A stretch of 29,457 bases of DNA, from positions 1 through 29,457 of the IMG/VR virus record IMGVR_UViG_3300042475_004778. The stretch is one strand, 5' to 3'. Source of the DNA: a virus. Positions 5,347 through 13,235 of the stretch are shown here, piece after piece. The position numbers and the translations under genes are program-made. The number at the start of each line of letters is the position of its first letter. Position 1 is the stretch's first letter. The notes under the pieces are model-generated. The model saw only the letters and a program-made list of their open reading frames with translations, was not told the origin of the DNA and did no database searches.

Positions 5347-5420
5347 GGGGGGTTGTTGTAATGGTAGCGATTCTCGTTTACACCGAGACAGCAGAGGTTC
5401 AATTCCTCTACCCCCTACCA
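5347..5420 (+). tRNA. tRNA-Val(TAC)
   Basis: Acceptor GGGGGGT/ACCCCCT (1-72 is a G-T wobble), A73 and encoded CCA; anticodon stem TCTCG/CGAGA with loop TTTACAC, anticodon TAC; T-loop TTCAATT. Confidence 0.95.
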
Positions 5421-5421
5421 C

Positions 5422-5429
5422 TTTAAATA
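5422..5429 (+). promoter_or_regulatory. Late-type promoter of the HAD gene
   Basis: TTTAAATA, five bases, then ATG at 5435, directly after tRNA-Val. Confidence 0.5.
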
Positions 5430-5434
5430 ATAAT

Positions 5435-5800
5435 ATGAAAAGAGTAATTACAATTGATTTTGATGAAACTTTAGCAACTGAAATGAATACAGGTTGGGGT
5501 AAATCTTTAGTTCCTTATAAAGCAGTCTTAGATCTTATTGAAAAAGAATATAGACAGGGGTCTGAGATTCATATTGTTTCTTTTAGATCTGAAAAAGACA
5601 GACCTGAAATGGAACGGTTTGTTCGTCAACATCAGTTACCTATAAAGTCTATTGTTTGTACGAATTTAAAGAGTAAAACACCCTATCTTCTTAAGTTAGG
5701 TTCTAATCTCCATGTGGACGATATGGAGTTTGCATTAGATGATGCTAAAAAAGCGGGCATAGAAACTCTTCGTTTTAAAGAGGGTAAGTTTGTTTCTTAA
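5435..5800 (+). CDS. HAD-superfamily phosphatase-like protein
   Basis: A 121-residue protein with HAD motifs in order: motif I DFDET (Asp8, Asp10, Thr12), motif II Ser49 (VSFRSE), a lysine region near 81, and motif IV VDD (Asp95, Asp96) followed by DDAKKAG. HAD enzymes form a phospho-aspartate and remove phosphate from small molecules or nucleic acid ends. It lacks a cap domain, so the substrate cannot be read from sequence; polynucleotide 3'-phosphatase or nucleotidase roles are possible. The Thr-poly(T) end of the gene runs into the next promoter. Confidence 0.8.
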   Translation: MKRVITIDFDETLATEMNTGWGKSLVPYKAVLDLIEKEYRQGSEIHIVSFRSEKDRPEMERFVRQHQLPIKSIVCTNLKSKTPYLLKLGSNLHVDDMEFALDDAKKAGIETLRFKEGKFVS

Positions 5801-5808
5801 TTTTTTTG

Positions 5809-5836
5809 TTGCAGTTCCTCGTAGATCATCTACAAT
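5809..5836 (+). promoter_or_regulatory. sigma70-type promoter of the DUF932 gene
   Basis: TTGCAG (5809-5814), 16 bases, TACAAT (5831-5836). The leader to the ATG at 5880 is about 37 bases and carries GTTTGT/ACAAAC (5840-5845/5855-5860). The spacer holds the palindrome GTAGATCATCTAC. Confidence 0.55.
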
Positions 5837-5879
5837 GATGTTTGTCAATTAGACACAAACACAACAAAATAATAAACAT

Positions 5880-6929
5880 ATGGCACATCAATTAGACTTC
5901 AGTAAAGGAAAAGCTGCTATAGCTTATTCTTCAGAAGGTGGAACACCTTGGCACAAATTCGGAACTAAATTCAAAAAAGGATTTACTTCCGAAGAAGCGC
6001 TCGAGGCTGCTGGGCTCGATTATGAGGTCGAGCTTCAAGAACTGTCAACTCCTCACGTTACTTGCGAATCACACAAAGCGATCGTTCGTACCGATACCCA
6101 ATCTGTTTTGGGTGTTGTTGGCAACAATTATGAACCTCTGCAAAACAAAGACGCATTTCGCTTCTTTGATGCCTTGGTTAAGGGTAAAACCGCTATTTAT
6201 GAGACCGCAGGCGCTCTTAAAGGTGGCCGTCAAATTTGGCTTCTTGCTAAAATTGAAGGTCAGATTGAAATTCTTAAGAATGACCCTATCAACAAGTACT
6301 TCCTCTTGACAAACAGTCATGACGGACTTCGTGCTGTTGCGGGGCGCGTTACCCCGATTCGGGTAGTTTGCGACAATACTTTGACGGCTGCTATCAGTCG
6401 TAAGGTTAAGGAAGAGATCCGTATTGTCCATCGTGGTAATGTTGCCGATCGCTTGGAGTTCGCTGGAGAACTCTTGGCTAAAGTCGGAACTTATTATGAT
6501 GAACTCTCTGAGGTTTATCGTAAGTTTGCTAAGACTTCGATGAAAGATAAACAAATGCGCACTTACATCGCTGAAGCTCTCCGTCCTTACGGTGGAGTTA
6601 AAACTGAAGAAGAAGCTCTGGAAATTGCCAAACTTCAGGAAGAAGAAGGTATGTCAGTGCGACTCCAGACTGAAGTTCAGAATGTTATGAACTTGGTTGA
6701 AGTAGGTCGCGGTACTGATATCAAAGGTGTTCGCGGTACTCTCTGGGGCACTTATAATGCTATCACGGAGTACGTCGACCATCACAAGACACCTCGTTCC
6801 GGTGATGAAGGCCGTGTTCAATACATTGGCTTCGGTACTGGTAAGATGGTTAAAGATGCCGCTCTCAAGATCGGAATGCGGTTTGCTAAGACTGGGTTCG
6901 TTACAAAAGATCTTTTGGCTCTAAATTAA
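5880..6929 (+). CDS. DUF932 / phage-plasmid-like protein (TIGR03299)
   Basis: A 349-residue protein matching DUF932: the N-terminal segment TPWHKFGTKF, a QSVLGVVGNNYEPLQN region, then GGRQIWLLAKI and the TPIRVVCDNTL motif near residues 159-169. Members are widespread in phages and plasmids, often near genes expressed early and at high level; their biochemical function is not established. Codon use here is more GC-rich and regular than in neighbours, suggesting strong expression. It has its own sigma70-like promoter and a strong terminator, so it is a monocistronic unit. Confidence 0.9.
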   Translation: MAHQLDFSKGKAAIAYSSEGGTPWHKFGTKFKKGFTSEEALEAAGLDYEVELQELSTPHVTCESHKAIVRTDTQSVLGVVGNNYEPLQNKDAFRFFDALVKGKTAIYETAGALKGGRQIWLLAKIEGQIEILKNDPINKYFLLTNSHDGLRAVAGRVTPIRVVCDNTLTAAISRKVKEEIRIVHRGNVADRLEFAGELLAKVGTYYDELSEVYRKFAKTSMKDKQMRTYIAEALRPYGGVKTEEEALEIAKLQEEEGMSVRLQTEVQNVMNLVEVGRGTDIKGVRGTLWGTYNAITEYVDHHKTPRSGDEGRVQYIGFGTGKMVKDAALKIGMRFAKTGFVTKDLLALN

Positions 6930-6956
6930 ATATAGAGCTAGGTCTTAATACTAGCA

Positions 6957-6995
6957 CCCCTTGGTAGCTTCGGTTGCCAAGGGGTTCGCTTTTTT
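6957..6995 (+). terminator. Strong rho-independent terminator after DUF932
   Basis: CCCCTTGG (6957-6964) pairs with CCAAGGGG (6977-6984); the inner part closes on a TTCG tetraloop, and a T-run ends at 6995. A second small hairpin GCTAG/CTAGC lies just upstream. Confidence 0.9.
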
Positions 6996-7094
6996 ATGGT
7001 CTTATTAAAAACGATATTAACCATGCTACAAAAGCTATAAAGTAATATCTCATACTAATACTTAATTTGACATTGGTAACTTAATGGAATAGCT

Positions 7095-7102
7095 CTTAAA
7101 TA
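7095..7102 (+). promoter_or_regulatory. Possible late-type promoter of the fibre gene block
   Basis: CTTAAATA lies 12 bases before the GTG at 7115, so a short leader would be expected. It is the only promoter-like box seen before the structural block. Confidence 0.4.
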
Positions 7103-7114
7103 TTCATTACGACC

Positions 7115-10009
7115 GTGTCCGACGAGATTATTAATTTTTATAAAAAGGTTTCCGATACTGAAGAACCTCAAGAACCTATTGAAGAGCAAAAAGAAACACC
7201 TGCTCCTGCACTCCCCCAGCCCGATGAACCCTTTGATAAGTTTCTTTTTGAATTAGCTGAAAAGCTTAAAAACGAGAAAGTTATCACTGAAAAGCAGCAA
7301 GAGACGTTCGAAGAGCAAATTAAACAACCAGTTTTAGAAGAAGATAAAAACTCAGACGACCCTTTTAAAAAGTTTATCGGGTCATTTGCAAATATTTTAA
7401 AAGAAGATGAATTAGTTAATAGAGAAGAGAATATTAAAGAAGCTACGATTAGCTTCATTAATAAATTAAAAGAGCAGCCAGAAGAACCTTTTATTATTGA
7501 TGATCAACCTTTAGTAAAAACTAAAAAGAAATATTTACCTCCAAAAATAAAACAAAAGGTTGAAAAGTTACCTCAAGTTATTAAAAAAGAAGAACCGGTA
7601 GTTGCTGAACAAGCTGACGAACCTGTTAAAGAAGAACCTAAAGACGAAAACAAATACGTCCAAGAACTCAAAACAGCTGATAAGTCTAACAAAAAATTAC
7701 CTGAAAAAATTAAAAGCGTTTCAGATATTAAATCAATTGTTGAAAAACAAGTTGCTGAGATTTTATCCCGTTACCCTAATTTAGGTTTCACAGGCGGGGG
7801 TGGCGGTACTAATGCTATTCAGTACGCTAAAGGTGGTACTATGGACGGAGATCTCAATGTCACTGGTAAATTTTTATCAGGTGGTGTTGATATTTCTACG
7901 TTATTTGGTTCTGGTGGTGGAGCTGTTTCAGGTATTCCAGATCGTTTAATTTCTGGTTCTCGATCCCTTATTTTAAACACAGACGGTTCAATTAGTTTCC
8001 CTGATAACTTTATAACCGCTCCAGACGGAGAGGTACTAAACATACAATCTGAAACAATTTCACCTTCTTCGTTTTCTAGAATTTCTCTTTCTCCATATGC
8101 TTTCTTTGCTTACGACAATGAAGGCAATTCAATTTCTTTTGACGTTGTTGACAATACAATTGAGCTTATATCAAAGAATGAATACTCCTGGAAATTTAAT
8201 AACCAGGGCGTTTTAGTTGGACCTAACAACACTCTAACAGTTACCTCTTTAAGCTCTCTAGGTAAAATTTTATCTGGCGGTAAAGACATATTAGATATCT
8301 TCGCACTATCAGGTACAGGTGGTGGAGGCGGTTCTGGAAGAGACGATGTCAATACAATTGTAATTGAGAATTCTGCGACATGGATTGATACATCAACAAT
8401 TGTACAGAACGGTTCTGCAAGCTGGGATACAGCTTATAATACAGCAACAGTATTTCAAACGAATTCGGGTAATTATATTCTCGATGGAGGCAACTCCAAA
8501 GGGTCGAGTATCTATATCGGAACAGTTGACAATAATAATGTTTACTTTGAAACAAATAGTTCTGCAAGAGCAGTTATCGATACAGCTGGTAATGTCGGTA
8601 TCGGTATATTTTCCCCTACAACTAAACTAGAAGTAGACGGAACAATTACTACAACAAGCGATGGTAACTCCGTACAATGGAATACAGCTTATAATACAGC
8701 TACAGCCTTACAAAGCATTTCTGGGAATTACCTTTCCTTATCTGGAGGTATTGTTACAGGGGATGTTACTATTACTGGTAACCTAACTGCCCTTGGCACC
8801 ACTTTATTCCAGAATACAGTCTTTACAACAGCTTCTACTCTATCGGTTATTAACACAGGGCCTGGACCAGCTCTATATGTTTACCAGTCATCTGGACCCT
8901 ATGATGTAGCTTCTTTCTATGATGGAGATGGCATTGAGGTCTTACACGTTGGTAATGCTAATCCCAACGGTCTAGGCAGAATTGGTATTAATGAAAGCTT
9001 TCCAAACTTAGAGTTGACCGTAAGGGGTTCAGTCTCTGCTACCAGTACTGTATTTGCCTCAGCTATTAATATATCGACAAGTATACTTTCAGCTGGGGTT
9101 AATTTATTAGATATCCTTACTGATGACCAGACTCTTTATTATACTGAGTCTTCAGCACGACTTTCAATCTTAAATGGCAATACAGTTTCATTGTCGTCGA
9201 TTAATTCTACCTTTGCAGCTAATTCAGGCAAATATGAATCAGTATATACAAACGTACAAAGCAACTCAAGTAATTGGCAAGCCGCTTATACCAATGTTCA
9301 GAGCAATTCAGCAAATTGGAATAATGCCTACAACACGGCAACAGTTTATCAAACCAATAGTGCTTCATATGCTACTCAAAATTATGTAAATACTAATTTC
9401 TTAGCTCTTTCTGGAGGCACTATTTCAGGACCTGTTAGAATTGATAACAACTTAACTATAAATGGTAATTTAACCGCAACGGGAACCACAACATTTGCTA
9501 ATACGGTATTCTCTGTAACTAGTGCACTAAGTGTGGTTCATATCGGTGACGGGCCCGCTCTTTTTGTTGGCAATAACGGTCTAGGGGACATCGCTTCTTT
9601 TTGGGATCTTGATCAAGGTATTGAAATCTTTCATGTTGGCGGCAATAATGGAACCCATCCTAATGTAGGTGTTAAGACTTCGACACCTAATAAGGATTTT
9701 ACTGTTAATGGGGAAATATCAGCTACAGAAACAATTTATGCTAATAACTATCTGTCAGCTGGTGTCAATTTATTAGACATATTTACAGGAGGTGGCGGAG
9801 GCGGAGGAGGTACAGCAGAAAAGAGATTTGACTACACAACAGTTTTAGGAATTGATTATTCATATTCAGGAACAGCTATTCAAGATACTCCAGAAACATC
9901 TTTTACTTGGAATCTTGTTCGCTTAACCTACAACGATAACGGAACTATTTTTAATCAAGCTTTTGCTATAAATTCTTGGACTGGAAGGTTGACGGCCACT
10001 TACGTCTAA
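7115..10009 (+). CDS. Large tail-fibre-like structural protein
   Basis: A 964-residue protein starting at GTG. Residues about 1-220 are acidic and lysine/proline-rich with predicted helical stretches. A glycine-rich linker follows, then repeated beta-rich modules. Short motifs recur (LSGGVDISTLF, LSGGKDILDIF, LSAGVNLLDIL, LSAGVNLLDIF), each ending a module. Two modules of about 115 residues, near 545-670 and 770-895, are clear duplicates (SGGxVTG...NLTALGTTxFxNTVF...GPALxV...GIEVxHVG). Repeats such as YTNVQSNS and NTATVYQTNS look like a trimeric fibre shaft. The C-terminal 65 residues are unique and may be a tip or oligomerisation domain. It probably helps bind the host; exact position in the virion is unknown. 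Confidence 0.75.
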   Translation: MSDEIINFYKKVSDTEEPQEPIEEQKETPAPALPQPDEPFDKFLFELAEKLKNEKVITEKQQETFEEQIKQPVLEEDKNSDDPFKKFIGSFANILKEDELVNREENIKEATISFINKLKEQPEEPFIIDDQPLVKTKKKYLPPKIKQKVEKLPQVIKKEEPVVAEQADEPVKEEPKDENKYVQELKTADKSNKKLPEKIKSVSDIKSIVEKQVAEILSRYPNLGFTGGGGGTNAIQYAKGGTMDGDLNVTGKFLSGGVDISTLFGSGGGAVSGIPDRLISGSRSLILNTDGSISFPDNFITAPDGEVLNIQSETISPSSFSRISLSPYAFFAYDNEGNSISFDVVDNTIELISKNEYSWKFNNQGVLVGPNNTLTVTSLSSLGKILSGGKDILDIFALSGTGGGGGSGRDDVNTIVIENSATWIDTSTIVQNGSASWDTAYNTATVFQTNSGNYILDGGNSKGSSIYIGTVDNNNVYFETNSSARAVIDTAGNVGIGIFSPTTKLEVDGTITTTSDGNSVQWNTAYNTATALQSISGNYLSLSGGIVTGDVTITGNLTALGTTLFQNTVFTTASTLSVINTGPGPALYVYQSSGPYDVASFYDGDGIEVLHVGNANPNGLGRIGINESFPNLELTVRGSVSATSTVFASAINISTSILSAGVNLLDILTDDQTLYYTESSARLSILNGNTVSLSSINSTFAANSGKYESVYTNVQSNSSNWQAAYTNVQSNSANWNNAYNTATVYQTNSASYATQNYVNTNFLALSGGTISGPVRIDNNLTINGNLTATGTTTFANTVFSVTSALSVVHIGDGPALFVGNNGLGDIASFWDLDQGIEIFHVGGNNGTHPNVGVKTSTPNKDFTVNGEISATETIYANNYLSAGVNLLDIFTGGGGGGGGTAEKRFDYTTVLGIDYSYSGTAIQDTPETSFTWNLVRLTYNDNGTIFNQAFAINSWTGRLTATYV

Positions 10010-10022
10010 AATAAGTGTTATT

Positions 10023-10565
10023 ATGCAAGTCTTCGCTATAAAATCAGGAAACTGGTCAGACTCTACAATCTGGAGCTATCAAGCAGTTCCCGGTGTAGAA
10101 GATACTGTATATAGTGCCGGAAAGACTGTTACTATAGATGCAGATATTGCTTGTAATTTAATAACAACAGATAGTCCTTTTGAAGATCAGTTTTTTGGAG
10201 GGGAGTTTATATTAGAAGATAATGTAACTTTTATTGGAGGTATTGCTGCTAAAACAAATACCTGTTTAAAATTCTATGGTACAAATTCTACAATTATTGG
10301 AAGTATATCTGGAGGAGATGGAGGGTATATGGCAGGGATTGAGAATTTAGGTTCTGGGACTTTAAATATTCTTGGTGAAGTAAGAGGAGGTAATGGAGGT
10401 TATAGTTACGGGGTTAACAATACATCTACAGGCACTATAAATCTATCAGGCACTTCTTTATTGGGTCTTGGAGGATACTCTTGGGGTATTTGGAATACAG
10501 GTTTAGGAAAAGTTTTTATAAATGGTCAAGAATATACAGGTGAAGGAGGTTTTATAAATGGCTAA
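10023..10565 (+). CDS. Repeat adhesin / tail protein, short paralogue 1
   Basis: A 180-residue protein, first of four paralogues. The N-terminus (FAIKSGNWSDSTIW) matches the start of the next three. It is followed by only about four beta-repeats of the type TGTxNIxGxVxGG. It lacks the C-terminal domain present in the others, so it may be a truncated copy or a separate short subunit. Its end overlaps the next gene by eight bases, with GGAGG placed eight bases before that start, which favours coupled translation. Likely virion-associated. Confidence 0.65.
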   Translation: MQVFAIKSGNWSDSTIWSYQAVPGVEDTVYSAGKTVTIDADIACNLITTDSPFEDQFFGGEFILEDNVTFIGGIAAKTNTCLKFYGTNSTIIGSISGGDGGYMAGIENLGSGTLNILGEVRGGNGGYSYGVNNTSTGTINLSGTSLLGLGGYSWGIWNTGLGKVFINGQEYTGEGGFING

Positions 10566-11727
10566 TAGATTTGCTATAGCAAACACAAACTTTGATAATA
10601 CTGCAACTTGGTCTACGACCCCAGGGGGTGTAGGAGGCGCATCAATACCTACCATTGGGGATAATGCTATTGCTAATAATAGAACTGTTACAATTTCAGC
10701 TAACGCAATTTGTGATTGGATTTTAAATGATACAACAGGGGGAGCTACAGGAGGGGGGGGTTTTAGTTTAGGTAGTGGTGTTACTTTAACAGCTAATGTT
10801 TCGGCTGGTATAGTAATAGTTTGTTTAAGTTATAGTGGCATAGGAACAAGTAATATAATTGGCAACATATATGCAGGGACTGGAAATAACACTAGAGGTG
10901 TATCAAATAATTCAACAGGTACACTAAATATTACTGGTAATGCTTTTGGTCCTCCGACAGGTGTAAACCAACCTGCTGCCGTATATAATGCTTCTAACGG
11001 TATTATTAATTTTGTAGGTAATGCTATAGGTGGAGGTCAGAGTTCGGGGTGGGGATTATGGAACACATCCACTGGAACTATTAACGTTACTGGTAATGTT
11101 ATTGGTGGAACTGCAGCCGCAGGGGCCAATAACGCTGGAGTAGGCACTATATCTATTTTTGGAACTGCTAGTGCTTCTAATTTTACAAATGGAGCGACTA
11201 ATACTTCTACAGGTTTACTGTATATAACAAAAGTTGTAGGTAATAATTTTGGTTTAGGTACTGTCGGTGTAAACAGCGTAGTTGGAGCTTCAAATACTCA
11301 AAACGGCAGAATGTATGTAGAACAAGTGGAGTTCGGTCCAAGAGGTCAAACCCCAATTTCTGGACCAGTTTATATTATCCCTTCAAATAGAAATACTCTT
11401 ACAGGTGTTCTAACAGCTTTAGGAAATACTGTAACATTTTATAACTCTTTATCTGTAAACGGACTATTACCACCAGTAAGTTCAGTAAGACTAGGAACAG
11501 TTTATAATGTCGGTAATTCAGTTGGTACAATGGCAGTTCCTTCAGCTAGTGCTGTAGAATTTGGAGTACCTGTTGACAATACAGTCGGTGTAGCTGCTTT
11601 AACACCTCAAAATGTTTGGGGATATTCTAAATTGTCTGCAACAGATGTAGGATCAATGGGTGATAGACTTCGTAATACAGCTACAGCACAATCTGTAGGA
11701 AGTCAAATAGCTTCATTTAATTTATAA
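10558..11727 (+). CDS. Repeat adhesin / tail protein, paralogue 2
   Basis: A 389-residue protein: N-terminal domain (MANRFAIANTNFDNTATW), about six short beta-repeats (STGTLNITGNAFG), then a conserved C-terminal region with GPRGQTPISG and SSVRLGTVYNVGNS and a VDNTVGVAALTPQNVW motif. The regular glycine and asparagine pattern suggests a beta-helix or beta-solenoid, as in phage fibres and adhesins. GGAGG at about 10545 is one of few good Shine-Dalgarno sequences in the window, but it also encodes Gly-Gly. Function as host-binding protein is inferred. Confidence 0.7.
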   Translation: MANRFAIANTNFDNTATWSTTPGGVGGASIPTIGDNAIANNRTVTISANAICDWILNDTTGGATGGGGFSLGSGVTLTANVSAGIVIVCLSYSGIGTSNIIGNIYAGTGNNTRGVSNNSTGTLNITGNAFGPPTGVNQPAAVYNASNGIINFVGNAIGGGQSSGWGLWNTSTGTINVTGNVIGGTAAAGANNAGVGTISIFGTASASNFTNGATNTSTGLLYITKVVGNNFGLGTVGVNSVVGASNTQNGRMYVEQVEFGPRGQTPISGPVYIIPSNRNTLTGVLTALGNTVTFYNSLSVNGLLPPVSSVRLGTVYNVGNSVGTMAVPSASAVEFGVPVDNTVGVAALTPQNVWGYSKLSATDVGSMGDRLRNTATAQSVGSQIASFNL

Positions 11728-11730
11728 TGT

Positions 11731-13233
11731 ATGGCAAATGTTTTTGCAACAAGAACTGGTGTTTGGTCAGCGACTGCTACTTGGAACACTTCTGCTTTAC
11801 CAACAACTGTAGATGACGTTTGGTCTAACAACTTTATAGTATATGTTGATGGTAATTTTCAGGTACTTTCAATACGTAATAAAGCTACAACAGGTATTAC
11901 GGCTGGTGGTTATTTTATTTTAAACAATGGCGTATCTTTGTCAGCAAATGTTGAAGGTGGTGGAACTTCTGGTGTTGCAAATTCATGTTTACAATTTTTA
12001 TCAGCAGCACCAGCTTCAGCTTCTTTATACGGTAATCTTTCAAGTAATAATACCACAGTTAATATACCAGGGGCGGTCTATCATAATGGCACTGGTACTT
12101 TAACAATTTACGGTAATCTTTTAGGTGGCGTTAACGCCGGAGGTAACGCCAATTCAGGAATAATAACAAATAATACAACTGGCACATTAACAATGTATGG
12201 TAGTGTTACAGGGGGTACAGGGGCGGTATTAGGGTTTTATGGTATTATTAATAATAGTTCTGGTACTGTTAATATAAATGGTAACGTAACTGCAGGTGTT
12301 CCTTCAGGGGGTAATACCAACAATCAGGGTCTTAGAAATTTAAGTACTGGCACAGTTAATATTACAGGTAATGTAACCGGTACTATAAACCAAAGCGAAG
12401 GCATTTTAAATGGTTCATCGGGTACTGTTAATATAGTTGGTAACGTTATTGCAGGTTCAAACAATTTAGCGCACGGTATTAATAATAGTAGTACAGGTAC
12501 GGTTAATATTGTAGGTTCGGTTTTAGGTGGTACAGGTGCATCAATACACGGTATTAATAATAGTTCTACAGGTAATGTAACTGTAAGCGGAAATGTAACA
12601 GGGGGCCCGGGGACAACAGCGTATGGAGTATACAATAATGCAGCTGGTTATGTTTTAATAACGGGTAATGTTATTGCAAATACAGGTGACCGTTCTTACG
12701 GTGCTTTTAATAATGCGACTGGTTACATGCAAATTCGAGGGACAGCTATAGGTAATGGGTGGGGGTTAGGATCTTCTGGTGTTGGAGCTGCTGCACCAGG
12801 TATCTTTGGATCTCAAACCGGAACAACTATAATACAAGGCTTATCTTGTGGTCCTAGAGGTCAATGGCCAACAGCTGGAAATGTTTTTATATTACCTACT
12901 AATACCTCGACAGCTACACTGTTTACATCAGCTTCTGCTGCACAAGTATTATTTACATCTCTTTCTGCAAACATAACACCACCTGTATCTTCAGTAAGAC
13001 TAGGAACAAAATATAATTTAAATGACTATACAGGTACTTGTGCTATACCTTCTATAAGTTCTGTGTTACAAGGAGTAGCTGTAGATAATTCTATAGGTAT
13101 TGCAGCTCTACAACCACAAACAATTTGGAGTGTCCAGACAAGTGCTATAGATACAAATTCATTAGGAGGGAGGTTAAAAGAATCAGCAACAGTTCAAAGC
13201 TTTGGACAATTGTTGACGGCTTTTAATATATAG
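11731..13233 (+). CDS. Repeat adhesin / tail protein, paralogue 3
   Basis: A 500-residue protein with the shared N-terminus (MANVFATRTGVWSATATW), about nine repeats of 20-25 residues (GIxNxSxGTVNIxGNVxGG), and the common C-terminal domain (WGLG, CGPRGQWPTAG, PPVSSVRLGTKYN, then VDNSIGIAALQPQTIW). The start is three bases after the previous stop. The repeats are near-identical in places, so recombination between or within these genes is likely. Confidence 0.7.
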   Translation: MANVFATRTGVWSATATWNTSALPTTVDDVWSNNFIVYVDGNFQVLSIRNKATTGITAGGYFILNNGVSLSANVEGGGTSGVANSCLQFLSAAPASASLYGNLSSNNTTVNIPGAVYHNGTGTLTIYGNLLGGVNAGGNANSGIITNNTTGTLTMYGSVTGGTGAVLGFYGIINNSSGTVNINGNVTAGVPSGGNTNNQGLRNLSTGTVNITGNVTGTINQSEGILNGSSGTVNIVGNVIAGSNNLAHGINNSSTGTVNIVGSVLGGTGASIHGINNSSTGNVTVSGNVTGGPGTTAYGVYNNAAGYVLITGNVIANTGDRSYGAFNNATGYMQIRGTAIGNGWGLGSSGVGAAAPGIFGSQTGTTIIQGLSCGPRGQWPTAGNVFILPTNTSTATLFTSASAAQVLFTSLSANITPPVSSVRLGTKYNLNDYTGTCAIPSISSVLQGVAVDNSIGIAALQPQTIWSVQTSAIDTNSLGGRLKESATVQSFGQLLTAFNI

Positions 13234-13235
13234 TT

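Noticed and set aside
5287-5421. N-terminal extension of the minus-strand HNH protein
   Set aside because: It is translated from the antisense of tRNA-Val; a promoter-like box and ATG at 5286 give a better start.
6994-7053. 19-residue hydrophobic minus-strand ORF (starts MRYYFIAFVAW)
   Set aside because: Plausible mini membrane peptide, but too short, and its stop lies in the terminator T-run of DUF932.
8349-8567. ORFs antisense to the fibre gene
   Set aside because: Shadow frames of a repetitive low-complexity coding sequence with no start signals.
10540-10570. Frameshift joining the first two repeat proteins
   Set aside because: The second gene has its own ATG, an N-terminal domain of its own and an upstream GGAGG; overlap is normal.
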